This document shows positions 24,076 through 31,316 of a stretch of 64,000 bases of DNA, in pieces. Position 1 is the stretch's first letter. The number at the start of each line of letters is the position of its first letter. Position numbers and translations under genes: made by a program. The notes under the pieces are model-generated. The model ran no database searches. It saw nothing but the letters and a program-made list of their open reading frames with translations, and was not told where the DNA came from. Origin of the DNA: JALUZX01 sp964561605 (GTDB lineage Bacteria > Planctomycetota > UBA1135 > JALUZX01); assembly GCA_964561605.1 (NCBI GenBank), contig CAZLQD010000051.1, positions 79,083 through 143,082 on the forward strand. Reading direction: 5' to 3'.

Positions 24076-24909
24076 GTGGAACTTCTGAAGTGGCAAGAGG
24101 CGCGGCAGGTCCTGGAGAAGCGGCTCGGCCCGCCGGACCGCCGGGAAGAGAGGGCCCTCCATTCGGCCGCCGGATACGTCCTGGCCGTGGACGCAGGCGA
24201 GGGTGAGGGGACGCGGAAGTTGGAGGCGGGACGCCGCCTCGGAGGGGGGGAGATCCTCCTCCTGGCCGAGATGGGGGTTCCTTCCGTTCGGACCTATCCC
24301 CGGCCCACGGCCATGGTGGCCGGTCCCAAGGGGAAGAAGCCCCTGGTCCCGGCCTGCCGGGCCTGGCTGGAAGGGTTGGGCCTTCGTCCCGGGTTGCCCC
24401 TGGAGGCCCAGGGGAAGGAACTGGTGGAACTGGCCGCCGCCCAGGCCGAGGCCGGGGCGGACCTGGTGGTCCTGGCAGGAGCGGAGGGCCTCGAGCCTCC
24501 TCCCGGCGTAGAGCCTCTCTTCCAGGGCCTGGACCTGGTTCCAGGAAAGGAAGGGGCCGCCTGGCGCGCTCCCTCGGGGTGCTTGTTCCTGGTCTTGCCT
24601 TCCGACCTGCTGGGGGCTTTCGCCGTCCTACACCTCGTGGCCGGCCCCGGACTTCTCCGCCTCCAGGGAAGGAAGGGGCCCTTCCCCTTGGGACGCTCCC
24701 CCCTGCGCTTCAGCAAGGTCTGGCCCCAGGAAGAGAACCGGGTCTACCCGGGAAGGATCCGGGTGGAGGGAGGGGAATCGGTGGTGGAACACCTGGACCG
24801 GGAAGGGGCGGCCCTGGGGAGGGCCGATTGCCTCTTCGTCGTTCCCGCCGGGGAGTGGATCCGCGACGGCGATCCCGTCCAGTGGGCTCCCCTTGGGGAC
24901 AGGGCATGA
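24076..24909 (+). CDS. Reduced MoeA-like protein, probably not a normal molybdenum insertase
   Basis: A 277-residue protein whose plan resembles MoeA: an N-terminal helix (LLKWQEARQVLEKRL), a segment like AGRRLGGGEILLLAEMGVPSV (MoeA: GTRLTPAEIGLLAALGI) followed by YPRPTAMVAG, a Rossmann-like middle, SGCLFLVLPSDLLGAFAVLHLV in place of the MoeA GLPGNPVS loop, and a C-terminal beta domain. The MoeA DRSAMDGYA motif, most of domain 2, the TGDEL motif and the GGVSVG motif are missing, and total length is about 130 residues short. A related but different binding function is likely. GTG 24076 follows GGAGGGAAG; GTG 24049 is an alternative. The stop overlaps the lnt ATG. Confidence 0.6.
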   Translation: MELLKWQEARQVLEKRLGPPDRREERALHSAAGYVLAVDAGEGEGTRKLEAGRRLGGGEILLLAEMGVPSVRTYPRPTAMVAGPKGKKPLVPACRAWLEGLGLRPGLPLEAQGKELVELAAAQAEAGADLVVLAGAEGLEPPPGVEPLFQGLDLVPGKEGAAWRAPSGCLFLVLPSDLLGAFAVLHLVAGPGLLRLQGRKGPFPLGRSPLRFSKVWPQEENRVYPGRIRVEGGESVVEHLDREGAALGRADCLFVVPAGEWIRDGDPVQWAPLGDRA

Positions 24910-26597
24910 GGAAAGGCCGGGGAAGGGCGGGGCTCCTCCTGTGGGCCCTGGGAGCGGGGGTCCTTCTCTGGCTTCCCTCCCCCGGGGCACCCAGGCCCCT
25001 GGGGGGGCTCCTGGCCCTGGTTGCCCTGGTCCCGCTGTTGCTCCTGGTCCGGCCGGACAACGGCCTCTCCCCCCGGGCGGCCTGGGGCGGGGCCTTCCTG
25101 GCCGGAGTGGTTTATTACGGCTTCTCGGATTCCTGGCTGGTCCACCACTTCGCCGGGATCTACCCGGTGAAGACCCTGGGCTCGGCGGCGGTGATGCTGG
25201 CCGGACTCCTCCTGGTCCGCAGGCTCGCCCGGCGGATCTCCCTCCCCCTGGCGGCCGGCATGGGTTGGGCTTCCGGGGAGTGGATTCGTTCCCGTCTGCC
25301 CGAGCTTCCCTATCCGCACCACCAGGTGGCCCACTCCCTCTACGACCATCTCTGGTTCGCCGGAAGCGCCTCCTTCACGGGAGAGGTGGGACTCAACTTC
25401 CTTGCGGCCTTCACGGCCGGGGCATGGGCCCTCCTGTGGGTCTCCCGGCGGGAAGGAAGTCCTGAGAGGAAGAAGGCCTCCACCTGGGCCGTCCTGGCCC
25501 TGGCGCTCCTTGGGGGGAACGCCCTCCTCTCCCGTTACGCCCTTTCCCGCCTCCGGACCAGGCCTGGGCCCGAGGTGGGCCTGGTCCAGGGAATGCTCTC
25601 CCTCTTCGGGAAGGACATGGCCGGCACGGGTGCCTCGGAATTCGCCGTCCAGCTTGGCCTCACCAGGAAGGCCTGCGCCGCCGGTCCCTTGGATCTCCTG
25701 GTCTGGTCGGAGACCTCCTTTCCTGTATCCCTCGTGGAAGGCGGGGGCCGGGATCGGGTGCCGACCATCCTGGGCACATGGATGGATCCCCGACGGACCC
25801 GGCAGGTCGTCCGGTCCCTCTCGGCCAGGATCCTGGAGTCGGCCGATCTCCGGCCGGGAGGGGGATTCGTGGCGGGCGCCCTGGCCTTCTGTCCCGACCG
25901 GCGCGATCCGGCTGTCCTGGTCCCGGAGAACCGGGCCTACCTCTGGGATGCCCGAGGGAGGATCGCCGGCTGGGTCTCCAAGCGGAATCTCGTTCCCGGC
26001 GGGGAGTTCCTTCCCTTCTTGCGGTGGTTGCCCTTCGGCCTGGGCCTGAAGGCGGAACGCTTCTTCCTGAAGCTCGGCGTGCCCACCCTCCAGGCCGGAG
26101 AGGGGCCCCTCACGATGGAGCTTCCAGGGACGGGGAGGTTCGGGGCGGCCATCTGCTACGACAACGCCTTTCCGGATCATTTCGCCAGGGCCACCCGGGA
26201 GGGCGCCCTCTGGCACCTGGTCCTTTCCAACGAGGCCTGGTACGAGAACGGCGCCGAGCTGGACCAGATGCTGGCCATGACGGTCTTCCGGGCCCTGGAG
26301 TGCAACCGGTCGGTCGTCAGGTGCACCAATTCGGGAATCACCTGCCTGGTGGATCCTGGGGGGAGGATTGGTCCGGTTCTCAGGAAAAAAGGGCGTGACC
26401 GGGGCTTTCGGGGCATACTAAGAGTGCGCGTGCCCCTTTGTTCGGTGACCACCTGGACGGCGACTGTTTCGGGGTGGCCCGGCCTGGGGCTCCTGATCTT
26501 TGCCTTTCTCCTCGCCTTTTTCCCCCTTGCGTGGCCCGGTGGGTTTTCTGGGGGTAGAATGGCAAGGATCCCGGAAGAACGGGAAGTTTCCTCCTGA
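24906..26597 (+). CDS. lnt: Apolipoprotein N-acyltransferase
   Basis: A 563-residue protein with about six N-terminal membrane spans (residues 10-210), a periplasmic nitrilase-like domain (about 222-510) and a final span (about 525-545). The catalytic triad is Glu269 (VWSETSFP), Lys359 (SKRNLVPGGEFLP) and Cys417 (GAAICYDN). It transfers an acyl chain to the N-terminus of diacylated lipoproteins in the inner membrane, indicating triacylated lipoproteins and hence a Gram-negative-type envelope. The ATG overlaps the stop of the MoeA-like gene by 4 nt (ATGA), so the two are translationally coupled. Confidence 0.92.
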   Translation: MRKGRGRAGLLLWALGAGVLLWLPSPGAPRPLGGLLALVALVPLLLLVRPDNGLSPRAAWGGAFLAGVVYYGFSDSWLVHHFAGIYPVKTLGSAAVMLAGLLLVRRLARRISLPLAAGMGWASGEWIRSRLPELPYPHHQVAHSLYDHLWFAGSASFTGEVGLNFLAAFTAGAWALLWVSRREGSPERKKASTWAVLALALLGGNALLSRYALSRLRTRPGPEVGLVQGMLSLFGKDMAGTGASEFAVQLGLTRKACAAGPLDLLVWSETSFPVSLVEGGGRDRVPTILGTWMDPRRTRQVVRSLSARILESADLRPGGGFVAGALAFCPDRRDPAVLVPENRAYLWDARGRIAGWVSKRNLVPGGEFLPFLRWLPFGLGLKAERFFLKLGVPTLQAGEGPLTMELPGTGRFGAAICYDNAFPDHFARATREGALWHLVLSNEAWYENGAELDQMLAMTVFRALECNRSVVRCTNSGITCLVDPGGRIGPVLRKKGRDRGFRGILRVRVPLCSVTTWTATVSGWPGLGLLIFAFLLAFFPLAWPGGFSGGRMARIPEEREVSS

Positions 26598-26708
26598 GTG
26601 GAGGAGTTTCCCTGACTGGGTGAGAGCCCGGCCGCTCCTTCTCTTCCTTCCGGGAGGGACGGCGGGGCGAGGAACAACGAAGTTCTCCGGTGCCTCCCGG
26701 AGACCTGC

Positions 26709-26736
26709 TTGACGGAAAGGAACCCTTTCTTATCAT
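26709..26736 (+). promoter_or_regulatory. Sigma70-like promoter of the coiled-coil protein gene
   Basis: TTGACG (26709-26714) and TATCAT (26731-26736) are separated by 16 nt. The start of transcription would be near 26743, giving a leader of about 105 nt before the ATG at 26850. It is one of the best promoter matches in the window, suggesting strong expression. Confidence 0.65.
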
Positions 26737-26849
26737 CTGGGCTCCTTTCCGGTCGAGGCGGGTCTATCCGGCTGGACCCGGCGGTGTGTCCTTGGCGTAC
26801 GTAGAGACCAGGAAGGAAACGAGTCCCAACTTTTTCACAGGAGAGCCAG

Positions 26850-27692
26850 ATGAGCCCGATCGGACGTGTTTTCGTAATTGTCAACCTCATCCTGTCGGTG
26901 GCCTTCGTCGCCTTCGCCGGGAACCTCCTCCAGAACGGAGACAGCTACCGGAAGAAGTTCGAAGAGGAGAAGGCCCTGCATCAGAAAGATGTCAAGCAGA
27001 AGGAGGAGGTGATCGCCAAGCTCCAGGCCGATCTCCAGAGCAAGAAGAGCGACTACACCGTGGCCCACGCCCAGGTCATGAACCTTCAGAACCAGATCAA
27101 GATGCTCCAGCAGGAGCTGAAGGACGCGAAGGACGCGAACGCCCAGAACATCGCCAGCCTCCAGAAGATCCAGACCAACCTGGACGTGCTGAAGACCGAC
27201 GTGGACAAGGCCCGCGAGGAGAACAAGAACCTCCGGGAGCGTGAGGCCGCCGCCGTGAAGGCCCGCGAGGAGGCCGAGAACGCCCGACTGGCTCTGGAGG
27301 AGCAGGTGGCTTCCCTGAAGGACCAGATCGCCAAGCTCAACGAGAAGATCGCCACCCACGAGGCCACCATCGCCAAGCTCGAGCAGGATAAGGAGAACCT
27401 GAACGCCCAGATCGCCATGGCCGTGGCCAATGGCTTCAAGCCCGGCCGTCCCGAGAAGGATCTGGACGCCCTGGTGATGGCCGTCAACAAGGTCCTGGAC
27501 AACACCCTGGTGACCCTCTCCGTGGGCAAGGACGACGGCGTGACCAAGGGGTACACCTTCGACATCTACCGGGGCGGCGCCTACAAGGCCCGGGCCCAGG
27601 TGATCGAGGTGGACAACAAGTCCTGCGTGGCCCGCATCGTGAACGCCCTCCGCAAGGTCGCCAAGGGTGACCGGGCCAAGACCAACCTCTGA
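26850..27692 (+). CDS. Inner-membrane-anchored coiled-coil protein
   Basis: A 280-residue protein with a short N-terminus, one membrane segment (residues about 6-24, VFVIVNLILSVAFVAFAGN), a long charged coiled coil (about 30-195), and a small globular end (about 205-275) with VTLSVGKDDGVTKGYTFDIYRGG. That end resembles beta-barrel segments found after coiled coils in MreC-type proteins. It probably sits in the periplasm. The rich codon bias, AGGAG ribosome site and good promoter point to an abundant structural protein. It is followed at 41 nt by a small membrane protein and then by the mreBCD-mrdA-rodA operon, which suggests, but does not prove, a role in the cell envelope or shape. Confidence 0.75.
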   Translation: MSPIGRVFVIVNLILSVAFVAFAGNLLQNGDSYRKKFEEEKALHQKDVKQKEEVIAKLQADLQSKKSDYTVAHAQVMNLQNQIKMLQQELKDAKDANAQNIASLQKIQTNLDVLKTDVDKAREENKNLREREAAAVKAREEAENARLALEEQVASLKDQIAKLNEKIATHEATIAKLEQDKENLNAQIAMAVANGFKPGRPEKDLDALVMAVNKVLDNTLVTLSVGKDDGVTKGYTFDIYRGGAYKARAQVIEVDNKSCVARIVNALRKVAKGDRAKTNL

Positions 27693-27733
27693 TCGGGACC
27701 CTTCCGAGGACCAAGAGAAAAGGAGCGGCTGAC

Positions 27734-27937
27734 ATGGCGCGCAAGACGAAGAAAGAGAAAGAGCCGGAAATCATCGAGACCGTCGAGGAAGAGGAGGTCC
27801 AGGTCCTGGAAGAGGAGACGAGCGGAGCCGCCTGGGACATCGGGCTCATGGCTACGACGGCCTTCTTCCTCCTGGCGGCGATCGTGATGATCGTGATCGT
27901 CCTCAAGCGGGACTACAACGCGGGCCCCTTGGCCTGA
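27734..27937 (+). CDS. Small single-span membrane protein
   Basis: A 67-residue protein: a basic start (MARKTKKEKE), a glutamate-rich stretch (residues 9-28), a single hydrophobic span (about 39-57, ATTAFFLLAAIVMIVIVL) and a short tail KRDYNAGPLA. AAAAGGAG lies upstream of the ATG. It is the second gene of the coiled-coil transcript and is followed by a terminator, so the two probably act together. Function unknown. Confidence 0.7.
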   Translation: MARKTKKEKEPEIIETVEEEEVQVLEEETSGAAWDIGLMATTAFFLLAAIVMIVIVLKRDYNAGPLA

Positions 27938-27993
27938 CTCCCGGTAAAACCGGGCCCCCGGAGGGTGGGCGGGACTCTTCCCTCCCCGGGTCC

Positions 27994-28029
27994 AAAACGG
28001 GTCGCCGTAAAAGGCGGCCCGTTTTTTTT
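27994..28029 (+). terminator. Intrinsic terminator of the coiled-coil/small protein operon
   Basis: ACGGGTCGCC and GGCGGCCCGT pair around a GTAAAA loop, followed by eight T. A second, shorter hairpin with a GAAA loop (28047-28064) follows it. Confidence 0.85.
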
Positions 28030-28168
28030 CTCCACGCCGGGCCTGCCCCGCCCGAAAGGGCGGGCCGGGCCCCGGGCCGAGGAGGGCCCTTTCTTCCTCC
28101 AGGCCGTTTCAGCCTGAACCGGCCCGGCCGGCCTGGGGCCGATTCGCCCGTCCTCTTCCTTCCTTTGC

Positions 28169-28197
28169 TTCAATTCCCCGGGAGAAAGGGTTATCTT
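28169..28197 (+). promoter_or_regulatory. Possible promoter of the mreB operon
   Basis: TATCTT (28192-28197) lies 17 nt after TTCAAT (28169-28174), 42 nt before the mreB ATG. The -35 match is poor. The position, just after a terminator and just before an operon, supports it. Confidence 0.35.
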
Positions 28198-28238
28198 TGC
28201 GGGCGACCCGGCTTCATGCCTCTACCCAGGAGAGGACC

Positions 28239-29297
28239 ATGTTCAACCTGCTCCGATGGCTGATGGGAAAGTTCTCCATCGACATGGGGATCGACCTCGG
28301 TACGGCCAATACCCTCGTCTACGTGAAGGACGAGGGGGTCGTGCTCTCCGAGCCATCGGTGGTGGCCGTCCAGAGGGGGACCACCGAGGTCCTCCTGGGC
28401 GGTGAGGCCGTAGGCAACAAGGCCAAGGAGATGCTGGGCCGGACCCCGGCCAACGTGGTGGCCATCCGCCCCCTCAAGGCGGGGACCATCACCTCCTTCG
28501 ACATCACCGAGAAGATGCTCCGCTACTTCATCCGCCGGGTCCACAACAGGCGCCACTGGGTGAAGCCCCAGGTGGTCATCTCCGTCTCCTCGGGGATCAC
28601 CACGGTGGAACGGCGGGCGGTGATCTCCTCGGCCGAGCGGGCCGGCGCCAGGAAGGTCTACCTGGTGGATCAACCCACGGCGGCCGCCATCGGCGCCGGG
28701 TTGCCCGTGACCGAGCCCCAGGGGTGCATGGTGGTGGACATCGGCGGAGGCACCACGGAGGTGGCCGTCCTCTCCCTGGGCGGCGTGGTCCAGTCCCAGT
28801 GTGTCCGTGCCGCCGGCGACGACTTCGACCAGGCCATCATCCGCTTCCTCAAGGACGAGCACGGCCTGGTCATCGGCCCCCAGACGGCGGAGAGGATCAA
28901 GATCAACATCGGTTCCGCCGCTCCCATGGAGCAGGAGTATTCCATGGCCGTCCGGGGCAGGGAGGTGATGAACGGCCTTCCCAGGGAGACCACCGTCACT
29001 TCCGACCGGGTTCGGGATGCCCTCCAGGGCCCGATCCGGGAGATCGTGGAGGCCATCAAGGCCACCTTGGAGAAGACCCCTCCCGAGATCAGCGCCGACC
29101 TGGTGGAGCGGGGCATCCTCCTTTGCGGCGGCGGGGCCCTCCTCAAGGGGATCGACAAGGTGATCCAGGAGGAGACCCAGCTCAAGGTCACCGTTGCCGA
29201 GGAACCCTTGACCTGCGTGGTCCGCGGAACGGGGATCTTCCTGGAGAACCTGGATCTCCTGGACGGAATCCTGAACCAGGAAGAGGACATGGGGTGA
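28239..29297 (+). CDS. mreB: Rod shape-determining protein MreB (bacterial actin)
   Basis: A 352-residue actin-fold protein: phosphate-1 loop GIDLGTANTLVYV near residues 17-29, SEPSVVAV, the second phosphate loop DIGGGTTEVAVLSLGG, and the adenosine motif GGGALLKG near residue 300. An amphipathic N-terminal start (MFNLLRWLMGKF) would hold it on the membrane. MreB filaments guide the elongasome (MreC, MreD, PBP2, RodA), whose genes follow directly. AGGAGAGGACC precedes the chosen ATG; an in-frame extension to 28197 has no support. Confidence 0.96.
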   Translation: MFNLLRWLMGKFSIDMGIDLGTANTLVYVKDEGVVLSEPSVVAVQRGTTEVLLGGEAVGNKAKEMLGRTPANVVAIRPLKAGTITSFDITEKMLRYFIRRVHNRRHWVKPQVVISVSSGITTVERRAVISSAERAGARKVYLVDQPTAAAIGAGLPVTEPQGCMVVDIGGGTTEVAVLSLGGVVQSQCVRAAGDDFDQAIIRFLKDEHGLVIGPQTAERIKINIGSAAPMEQEYSMAVRGREVMNGLPRETTVTSDRVRDALQGPIREIVEAIKATLEKTPPEISADLVERGILLCGGGALLKGIDKVIQEETQLKVTVAEEPLTCVVRGTGIFLENLDLLDGILNQEEDMG

Positions 29298-29355
29298 TTC
29301 CCTCGCCCCGGGGCGGGGGCCGGCGCCCGCGGGGAGAGCGCGTTTTGGAGGGGCG

Positions 29356-30822
29356 TTGTTCCAGAGGAACGAGGCTGGCCGATCCCATGGGGCGGAGCGC
29401 CTGAAGCACCGGGCCGCCCTGGTGGTCCTGGCGGGCCTCTTCCTTTGGGCATCCCTTCCCGGGAGGAGCCCCTCCTTCCCCGAAGAGGCCCTCCTCACTC
29501 CCGTGGCGCTCCTGGCGGGTCTCCCTGCGGTCCTTTCCGGCGGGACGCATATGGGGCTCCCTCCTCCTTCGCCCGCCACCAGGGCGGCATGGCGGGAATT
29601 GCTTCGCTTCGAAAAGGCCTCCACCAGGCCGCCCCTTCCCGGTCCCAGCATCAAGGCCGACGTCCTGGACCGGGCCGGCCGGGGCGGGGCTGGATGGAAG
29701 GACCTGCTCCTCCTGTCCCTCCCCATGGGAGCGGGCGGGACCAGGCCGGGCGATCCCTGCCTCGTGGGCGGAGTCCTGGTGGGTTACCTGGACCAGGGCC
29801 CGCCTCCCGGGAGGAAGAGGAATCCCCTCCTGGCCTTCTTCTCTTCCTCCAGGCCCGAGCGGCCCCCCGGCCTGGCCTGGGTCCGGCTCCTCCACTCCCG
29901 GAACTTCCCCGGCCCCGAGCCTCTCCGCCTGGAGGTGCGCCTCTCCCCCCTTCCGTCTAAGGGGGAGCCCTTCCTCCCCTCGGGGGAGGGGATCCGGGCC
30001 ATCCTGGGACCGGGCAGGCCCGACGACGCCTTTCCCCTCCGGCTCTTCCACCCCGCCTCCCTCACCAAGCCCGCGCCCGGGCTGGGTGTCTTCTCCTGGT
30101 CCGCCGCCCCTCCCTGGCAGAGAACCCCCAAAGGAGCCTTGGTCGGAACGGTCGCCCGGGACCCCTGGATGCCCGAGATCCGCTTCGTGGCTCCCTGGCT
30201 TCCCCCCGAAGGGATCCACTGCGTCCACATCCTCCCCTCCGGAAACGATCGGCCGGGCGGCACCGATACCCGGGCCGAGCCCGGGAGCCCCCTGGCCAGG
30301 GGGAGGGTCCTTCCGGCGCCGGTCTCTCCTTTCCCCGGCCCCGGTCTCCGGGAGAGGAGCCTTCTCTTGTCGGCGGGGACCCGCCGGGGGGTCCGGGTTG
30401 GGGCTGCTGCCGTCCTGGGCTGGAGCTTCGTGGGGAAGGTGGTCTCGGCCGGGCCCTTCCATTGCAGGGTGGCCCGGCCGGGGGACCAGGCCCTCGTGCT
30501 CAGGGTCCTGGTGACCCGGGGGAACTCGCCGGGGAAGGTGGTGCGCCTCTTCCGGGGACGCCTCCTTCCTCCCCTGGGAAGGCGGGCTCCCTTCCGCTGG
30601 GTCCCGGACCGGCCCGGGACCCGCCTGGCCCGGGGGGACAAGGTCTGGACCGCCCCGGAAGGGCTGGACATGCCCAAGGGACTCCTGGTCGGCACGGTGG
30701 ACCGGATCCTTCCGGGCCCTGGTCCGGAAGGCCTGGTGCTCCGGGCCCCTCCGGGAACGGCGGGAATCCCCCGGTACGTGGGGATCTTCCGGTTCGAGCC
30801 CGGGAGAGGAGGGGGGCGGTGA
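29356..30822 (+). CDS. mreC: Rod shape-determining protein MreC (divergent)
   Basis: A 488-residue protein with one N-terminal membrane segment (about residues 20-40). Its C-terminal part has the two-barrel pattern of MreC: LLSAGTRRGVRVGAAAVLGWSFVGKVVSAG (about 335-365) and GDKVWTAPEGLDMPKGLLVGTVDRI (about 425-450). The middle is long, proline/arginine-rich and shows no obvious coiled coil, unlike typical MreC of about 300-370 residues. It links MreB to PBP2 in the periplasm. The call rests on position between mreB and mreD plus these C-terminal motifs. The TTG start has GGAGG at ideal distance. The stop overlaps the mreD GTG. Confidence 0.78.
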   Translation: MFQRNEAGRSHGAERLKHRAALVVLAGLFLWASLPGRSPSFPEEALLTPVALLAGLPAVLSGGTHMGLPPPSPATRAAWRELLRFEKASTRPPLPGPSIKADVLDRAGRGGAGWKDLLLLSLPMGAGGTRPGDPCLVGGVLVGYLDQGPPPGRKRNPLLAFFSSSRPERPPGLAWVRLLHSRNFPGPEPLRLEVRLSPLPSKGEPFLPSGEGIRAILGPGRPDDAFPLRLFHPASLTKPAPGLGVFSWSAAPPWQRTPKGALVGTVARDPWMPEIRFVAPWLPPEGIHCVHILPSGNDRPGGTDTRAEPGSPLARGRVLPAPVSPFPGPGLRERSLLLSAGTRRGVRVGAAAVLGWSFVGKVVSAGPFHCRVARPGDQALVLRVLVTRGNSPGKVVRLFRGRLLPPLGRRAPFRWVPDRPGTRLARGDKVWTAPEGLDMPKGLLVGTVDRILPGPGPEGLVLRAPPGTAGIPRYVGIFRFEPGRGGGR

Positions 30823-31316
30823 TCCTCTGGGCGGGCACCCTTCTTACCTTCCTCCTCGTGGAGGCGGGCCTGGGATACGCCCGCTCTCTCGTGGCGCAAC
30901 CCCAGCTCCTTCCCGACCTGGATCTCCTCCTGGTGGTCCTCGTGGGGCTCTTCGCCAGGAAGAGCCGGGTGACGCCCCTTCTCCTCCTGGCGGCGGCGAG
31001 CCGCTCCGTCCTGGCCGGAACTCCCCCGGCCCAGGCGGCCGGGGCCTTCCTCGCCGTTGGGTGGGGCCTCTCCGCCTCCAGGAATCTGCTCTTCCGCAAC
31101 CGCCTTCCCGGCAGGCTTCTCTTCGGTTTCGCCGGTCTCCTCGCCGTGAGGGGCCTCTTCGCCCTGCTGGACCACCTGGGAAGGGGCATGGCCTGGCCTT
31201 CCGCCGGGGAGTGGCTCCTGCCGGCGGCCCTCACCGCCTTGTGGGGGACCTTCCTCCTTCCCCTGCTCTGCTTCCTGCCCCCCTTCCGCCTTCACGTGGA
31301 GAGAAGCCGTGTTTGA
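30819..31316 (+). CDS. mreD: Rod shape-determining protein MreD
   Basis: A 165-residue protein with five or six membrane segments and the LPDLDLLLVVLVGLFA segment corresponding to the PDLLLL region of MreD. MreD is an inner-membrane partner of MreC and PBP2. It starts at a GTG overlapping the mreC TGA by 4 nt and ends 8 nt inside mrdA, so translation is coupled on both sides. Sequence conservation of MreD is low; context carries much of the call. Confidence 0.8.
   Translation: MILWAGTLLTFLLVEAGLGYARSLVAQPQLLPDLDLLLVVLVGLFARKSRVTPLLLLAAASRSVLAGTPPAQAAGAFLAVGWGLSASRNLLFRNRLPGRLLFGFAGLLAVRGLFALLDHLGRGMAWPSAGEWLLPAALTALWGTFLLPLLCFLPPFRLHVERSRV

Noticed and set aside
24076..24909. Functional molybdopterin molybdenumtransferase MoeA
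   Set aside because: The DRSAMDGYA, TGDEL, GGVSVG and GLPGNPVS motifs are missing or replaced, and the protein is too short.
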